From the NCBI GenBank assembly GCA_030647435.1, contig JAUSJX010000141.1, forward strand, positions 1 to 52,393: 52,393 nt of DNA, in the 5' to 3' direction. This document shows, piece by piece, positions 48,521 to 52,393 of the stretch. Position 1 is the stretch's first letter. The number at the start of each line of letters is the position of its first letter. The notes beneath the pieces are model-generated. The model was not told the DNA's origin. It saw only the letters and a program-made list of their open reading frames with translations, and ran no database searches. This DNA comes from Candidatus Rokuibacteriota bacterium. Its GTDB lineage: Bacteria > Methylomirabilota > Methylomirabilia > Rokubacteriales > CSP1-6. Both the position numbers and the translations under genes were made by a program.

Positions 48521-50112
48521 CACGCCTCCAGCCGGATGACGCGGGCGAAGTCGGCCTCGACCGCTTTCGAAACTTCCTCCATGACCTCGGGCGGGACGTC
48601 CTCGTCCAGCAGCAGCACGACGATGGCGCGCCCGCGCTTCGTGCGGCGGCCGACGTGCATGGAGGCGATGTTGACGTTGTGGCGGCCCAGGATGGAGCCG
48701 ATCTTGCCGACCATGCCCGGGCGGTCCTCGTACGAGAGCACGAGGACGTACCCCTCGGGGATGAACTCGATGTGCAGGTCCCGGAGCCGCACGATCCTCG
48801 GCGCGCCGTCGAACACGGTGCCGGCGATGATCTTCCGCCCGGCACCGGCCTGGGTGGTGACGGTGACGAGGTTGGTGTAGCCCGACGGCGCGTTCTCGTC
48901 GGTCCGGATCACGACCTCGAGCCCGCGCTCCACCGCCACGATGCGCGCGTTGACGAGGTTGACCGCCTGGGTGGTGACGCCGTCGAGGAGGCCCTTGAGC
49001 ACGGCGCGGCCGATCAGCTCCGGGTCCCGCCTGGCGACCAGCCCCGCGACGTCCACCTCGACGCGCTCGACATTGTCCTTCTCGAGCTGGAGGCAGAAGC
49101 GGCCGAGGATCTCCGCCAGCGTCACGAACGGTCGGATCTCGGCCATGCTCTCGCGGTCGCCCACCGGCACGTTGACCGCGTGCTCGATCAGCTCGCCGTC
49201 GCGGAACGCCGCCAGCTGCCGCGCCACGTCCACGGCGACGTTGACCTGCGCCTCCTGCGTATTGGCGCCCAGGTGCGGCGTCACGACCACCCGCGGGTGC
49301 TGGACCAGGCGCGTGACGAGCGGCGAGACCGGCGGCTCTTCCGTCCAGACATCCATCGCCGCCCCGGCGACGTGCCCCGACTCGAGCGCGGCCAGGAGGT
49401 CGGGCTCGCTGACGATGCCGCCGCGCGCGCAGTTGACGATGCGGACGCCCGGCTTCATCAGCGCGATCTCGCGCGCGGCCAGCATGTTCTCCGTCTCGTC
49501 CGAGAGCGGCACGTGCACCGTGACGATGTCGGCCTGGGTCAGCAGCGTCTGGAGATCGGTCAGCCGCACGCCCAGGTCCCGCGCGCGGCCCTCGGGGATG
49601 TACGGGTCGTACACCAGAACGTCCATGTCGAAGGCGCGCAGTCGCGCGGCAACCCGCGAGCCGACCTTGCCGAGGCCGATCACGCCGGCGGTCTTCCGGA
49701 ACAGCTCGGAGCCGTAGATGCCGCGGTCCCACTCGAGCCGCTTGAGCGCCTCGTGGGCGGGCGGGATCTTCCGCACGAGGGCCAGGAGCATGCCGACCGT
49801 GTGCTCCGCGGCCGACACCACGTTGCCGTAGGGGGCATTGGCGACGACCACGCCCTGGCGGGAGCAGGCCTCGACGTCGATATTGTCCACGCCCACGCCC
49901 GCCCGCCCGAGGAAGCGCAGGCGCCGCGCGTGGCCGAGGAACTCGGCATTCACAGTGGTGGACGAGCGGGTGATGATGGCCTCGTAGCCCGCGATCTTCT
50001 CGAAGAGCTCCGCCCGCGGGATCTTGGACGAGACCTGCTCGACGTCGAACCCGCGCTCCGCGAGAAAGTTGATTCCCTCCTGCGCGATCGCGTCGATGAC
50101 CAGGACACGCAT
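48520..50112 (-). CDS. serA: D-3-phosphoglycerate dehydrogenase
   Basis: 530 residues, the long form with three domains. The substrate/nucleotide-binding part begins MRVLVIDAIAQEGINFLAER and has the NAD motif GVIGLGKVGSRVAARLRAFD. The catalytic residues are in NCARGGIV (Arg), WTEEPPVSP (Glu region) and VVTPHLGANTQEAQ (His). An intervening domain lies at about 315-450 and a C-terminal ACT domain begins at about 455 (HIEFIPEGYVLVLSYEDRPG). It oxidises 3-phosphoglycerate in serine synthesis; the ACT part suggests serine feedback. serC and serB are not in the window. Translationally coupled to the cupin gene. Confidence 0.96.
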   Translation of the reverse strand: MRVLVIDAIAQEGINFLAERGFDVEQVSSKIPRAELFEKIAGYEAIITRSSTTVNAEFLGHARRLRFLGRAGVGVDNIDVEACSRQGVVVANAPYGNVVSAAEHTVGMLLALVRKIPPAHEALKRLEWDRGIYGSELFRKTAGVIGLGKVGSRVAARLRAFDMDVLVYDPYIPEGRARDLGVRLTDLQTLLTQADIVTVHVPLSDETENMLAAREIALMKPGVRIVNCARGGIVSEPDLLAALESGHVAGAAMDVWTEEPPVSPLVTRLVQHPRVVVTPHLGANTQEAQVNVAVDVARQLAAFRDGELIEHAVNVPVGDRESMAEIRPFVTLAEILGRFCLQLEKDNVERVEVDVAGLVARRDPELIGRAVLKGLLDGVTTQAVNLVNARIVAVERGLEVVIRTDENAPSGYTNLVTVTTQAGAGRKIIAGTVFDGAPRIVRLRDLHIEFIPEGYVLVLSYEDRPGMVGKIGSILGRHNVNIASMHVGRRTKRGRAIVVLLLDEDVPPEVMEEVSKAVEADFARVIRLEA

Positions 50113-50181
50113 GGCCTTATGCTAACACGTGCCTTTCGCACGGCTGGCTTCGCGCGCGGTGCGACGTGCGTGCCCGCGAGG

Positions 50182-50409
50182 CCGGCGTGGCCGGGGGCCG
50201 GGGGTGCCCCTCGTCCGCTCAACCTCCTCGCCTCGCGCGCCTCCTCGCTCGGGCGCCTCCACCTGCCCCCCATCCCCCGAGACGGGGGTGCGCTCGCCGC
50301 CCCGCTTCGCGGGGACGGCTCGCGCGGCGGAGGCGCCCTGCGCTTCGGGGCGCGCTACGGCTCGTCGGATTCGCTGCCGATGGGCACCCCCGGCCCCCGG
50401 CCACGCCGG
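50182..50409. repeat. 228-bp element bounded by perfect 28-bp inverted repeats
   Basis: Positions 50182-50209 and 50382-50409 are exact reverse complements. Between them are at least two more hairpins (CCCCCG/CGGGGG at 50274-50288 and CCCCGC/GCGGGG at 50300-50314). No protein-coding potential is convincing in 50113-50479, so this 367-bp gap between hpnJ and serA holds only the element and the serA leader. No obvious target-site duplication. Confidence 0.8.
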
Positions 50410-50479
50410 GCAGCGGCTGGAGGATGATGCCCAATATGCAAGCGGGAACCGGGGTCCGGCGCGGGACTGGGATTGCTGG

Positions 50480-51919
50480 TTAGCTGGCGGGGACTTCGGC
50501 GCGGTGCTTGCGGAGAAAGCGGAGGAAGTCGCGCCCCTCGGAGAGGCGGCGCCGCATGACGTCGCGGTCGCGCAGCATCTCGGCGCCGAGCGAGATCATC
50601 TTGCGCGGGCGGAAGTAGAAGCGCCGGTACACCTCGTCCACCGAGCGGTAGATCTCGGTGCGCGGGAGATGCGGGTAGCCGATGGTGCTCAGCTGCACTC
50701 CCGTGTCGTCCACCAGCTCCTCGGCCTCGATCCAGCCGTTGCGCCGCGCCTCGGCATACAGCGACGTCCCCGGATAGGGCGCGGCCAGCGAGACCTGGAT
50801 GGTGGTCGGGTCGATCTCGCACGCGAAGCGGATGGTCTCCTGGATAGTGTCGCGGGTCTCGCCGGGCAGCCCCAGGATGAAGGTGCCGTGGATGGCGATG
50901 CCGAGCGCCTTGCAGTCGCGGGTAAAACGCCGCGCAAGGTCGAGGCGGACACCCTTCTTGATGTTGTTCAGGATCTGCTGGTTGCCGGATTCGTAACCGA
51001 CGAGCAGGAGCCGGAGCCCGTTGTCCTTCAACACCTTGAGCGTCGCGTACGGGACGTTGGCCTTGGCATTGACCGACCAGGTGATGCCGAGCCTGCCCAG
51101 GCGCGCGGCGATGGCCTCGGCCCGCGGCAGGTCGTCGGTGAACGTGTCATCGTCGAAGAAGAACTCCTTGACCTGCGGGAACAGTCGCTGCGCCAGCGCC
51201 ATCTCCTCGGCGACGTGCCCGACGCTCCGCGTCCGGTAGCGCTGGCCGCCGACCGTCTGGGGCCAGAGGCAGAAGGTGCATTTGGAGCGGCACCCGCGTC
51301 CCGTGTAGAGGGAGACGTACGGGTGCTTGAGGTAGCCGATGGCGTAGTGCTCGACCGTGAGGTCGCGCTTGTAGACAGGCGTGACGAACGGCAGGAGATC
51401 CATGTTCTCGAGGATGGGCCGGGCGGGCGTATGCGCGACTCGCCCGTTGACGCGGTACGAGAGGCCCTTCACATCCCGGAGCGGGCGCCCAAGGGCCACC
51501 TCCTGGATGGTGAAGTCGAACTCGCTGCCCGCCACGAAATCGAGCGCGCCACCGGCCGCGAGGCAGGCCTCGGGCGCCACGGCCACCGCCGCGCCGACCA
51601 TGCCGATCATCAGGCGCGGGTTCTCGGCCTTGAGCGCCTCGGCGACCGCGATGTCGCCGGGGAAGGACGGCGTGCTCGTGTGCATGACGCAGAGGTCGTA
51701 CTGGCGCGCCAGCGGGCGGATATCGTCCAGCGTGAGGCCGTCAGGAGCGGCGTCGACCAGTCTCGAGCCGGGGCAGAGCGCCGCCGGCTGGGCGAGCCAC
51801 GTTGGATACCAGAAGGAGCGGATCTCCCGCTTCGCCTGGTAGCGCGAGCCGGCGCCACCGTCGAAACCCTCGCGCGAGGGCGGGTGGAGGAACAGGGTGC
51901 GGAGATAGTCGGCCGCCAT
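50480..51919 (-). CDS. hpnJ: Hopanoid biosynthesis radical SAM protein HpnJ
   Basis: 479 residues. The N-terminus (TLFLHPPSREGFDGGAGSRY, then REIRSFWYPTWLAQPAAL) is characteristic of HpnJ. It has a B12-binding-like domain followed by a radical SAM core with CxxxCxxC (CRSKCTFC, about residues 209-216), YESGNQQILNNIKKGV and GTFILGLPGETRDTIQETI. In Burkholderia cenocepacia HpnJ is needed to turn the amino sugar of the hopanoid side chain into the cyclitol ether, after HpnI and HpnK. Neither hpnI nor hpnK is visible in the window. ATG at 51919; 89 nt after the glycosyltransferase gene. Confidence 0.92.
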   Translation of the reverse strand: MAADYLRTLFLHPPSREGFDGGAGSRYQAKREIRSFWYPTWLAQPAALCPGSRLVDAAPDGLTLDDIRPLARQYDLCVMHTSTPSFPGDIAVAEALKAENPRLMIGMVGAAVAVAPEACLAAGGALDFVAGSEFDFTIQEVALGRPLRDVKGLSYRVNGRVAHTPARPILENMDLLPFVTPVYKRDLTVEHYAIGYLKHPYVSLYTGRGCRSKCTFCLWPQTVGGQRYRTRSVGHVAEEMALAQRLFPQVKEFFFDDDTFTDDLPRAEAIAARLGRLGITWSVNAKANVPYATLKVLKDNGLRLLLVGYESGNQQILNNIKKGVRLDLARRFTRDCKALGIAIHGTFILGLPGETRDTIQETIRFACEIDPTTIQVSLAAPYPGTSLYAEARRNGWIEAEELVDDTGVQLSTIGYPHLPRTEIYRSVDEVYRRFYFRPRKMISLGAEMLRDRDVMRRRLSEGRDFLRFLRKHRAEVPAS

Positions 51920-52008
51920 GTCCGGCCCACCATAGCAGGACGCGGCCGGACGGACCATCTCTACCTGCGGGCCATCTCGACCTGCGGGCCACCTCCACGT
52001 TCGGGCGG

Positions 52009-52393
52009 TTAGCGCGTCGCCGCGGCGGCAGCCGGAGCCGGGGCATAGAGCCAGCGGCCGTTCTCGGCGCGAAGCAGCCTCACGCGGTCGGAGGGCAGCG
52101 TCGAAACGACACTCCGCCGAGGCTCGCGCGACGTCACTAACAGGATGGGGCGGCCCGACAGCCACGCCGCGGCGAGCTCCTCGGCCGTCCAGAAGGTACC
52201 CGCGGCATCCGGAAAGGTCGCGCCGATGCCCAGCACGCTGCGCCGCGCGTCCACCAGCACCGGGCGGCGGCCCGAGTAAAACTCGAGCGCGCCCGAGTTC
52301 TCGATTGCGCCCTCGTGGGCCAGCAGCGCGCCCTGCGCCGTGAGGCGCCGCACCTCGGCTGCCATGCCCGTCACGGCGCGGGCGCCGGCGACG
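52009..52393 (-). CDS. C-terminal part of an ArnT/PMT-like glycosyltransferase, cut by the window edge
   Basis: About 127 codons stay open to the window edge, so the N-terminal membrane part is missing. The segment VRRLTAQGALLAHEGAIENS then GALEFYSGRRPVLVDARR, and the ending RLLRAENGRWLYAPAP, resemble the periplasmic C-terminal domain of ArnT-type polyprenyl-phosphate-sugar transferases (GT39/GT83). Its place directly upstream of hpnJ on the same strand raises the possibility that it modifies a hopanoid or lipid head group. The family call is tentative because only the tail is seen. Confidence 0.6.
   Translation of the reverse strand, partial: VAGARAVTGMAAEVRRLTAQGALLAHEGAIENSGALEFYSGRRPVLVDARRSVLGIGATFPDAAGTFWTAEELAAAWLSGRPILLVTSREPRRSVVSTLPSDRVRLLRAENGRWLYAPAPAAAAATR

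Overview
The window is strongly GC-rich bacterial DNA with dense gene packing, many GTG/TTG starts and many 1-4 nt stop/start overlaps. No rRNA, tRNA, CRISPR array, transposase, integrase or phage gene was seen. Gene content points to an uncultured, soil- or sediment-type bacterium that makes hopanoids. It carries hopanoid genes hpnF/shc, hpnG, hpnH, hpnJ and hpnN, an Mla (MCE) lipid transporter, a tungsten/molybdenum aldehyde oxidoreductase operon and a UGSC-family selenoprotein. This set recalls Candidatus Rokubacteria or Methylomirabilota (NC10); the placement is an inference from gene content only.

Region 1 (1-13.2 kb) is a hopanoid and membrane-lipid block. On the minus strand lie a CruF-like membrane protein, HpnH (adenosylhopane synthase), an unrecognised 122-residue protein and the first codons of HpnG. 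Divergently run squalene-hopene cyclase, then MlaE, MlaF, MlaD and MlaC/HpnM. Cyclase, permease and ATPase are joined by 4-nt GTGA overlaps, so synthesis and transport of the lipid look co-expressed. A hairpin follows. Then come a phosphonopyruvate/sulfopyruvate decarboxylase-like enzyme, a flippase-like membrane protein, inositol-1-phosphate synthase and the hopanoid exporter HpnN. HpnJ, for hopanoid side-chain modification, is at the far end (50.5-51.9 kb) beside the tail of an ArnT/PMT-like glycosyltransferase.

Region 2 (13.2-26.6 kb) is metabolic: malate synthase, a molybdopterin oxidoreductase, a BT1-type transporter with a second flippase paralogue, then a long minus-strand run. That run holds 3-hydroxyisobutyrate dehydrogenase-like, double-GNAT, CopC-like, aldo/keto reductase, methylmalonyl-CoA epimerase-like, an SDR remnant with its middle deleted, MFS, DABB, TfoX-like and pyroglutamyl peptidase genes.

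Region 3 (26.7-36.3 kb) has a compact aldehyde oxidoreductase operon (ferredoxin, FAD/NAD oxidoreductase, tungsten/molybdenum subunit, MoaD-like protein, membrane-anchored DUF2939-like protein), a large AsmA/DUF748 protein, a second hydroxyacid dehydrogenase and an EamA transporter.

Region 4 (36.3-41.4 kb) has a membrane guanylate/adenylate cyclase, a conserved 353-residue protein, a decayed spermidine-synthase-like pseudogene and a UGSC selenoprotein. In the last, an in-frame UGA is followed by a SECIS-like hairpin.

Region 5 (41.5-52.4 kb) has an FGGY sugar kinase, an unusual RpiB-phosphoglucose isomerase fusion, a lipoprotein divergent from an M48 metalloprotease (their start codons share one CATG), YdcF, a sugar-phosphate cupin coupled to serA, and hpnJ. 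Several intergenic spaces hold inverted-repeat elements and a dispersed repeat of about 49 bp.
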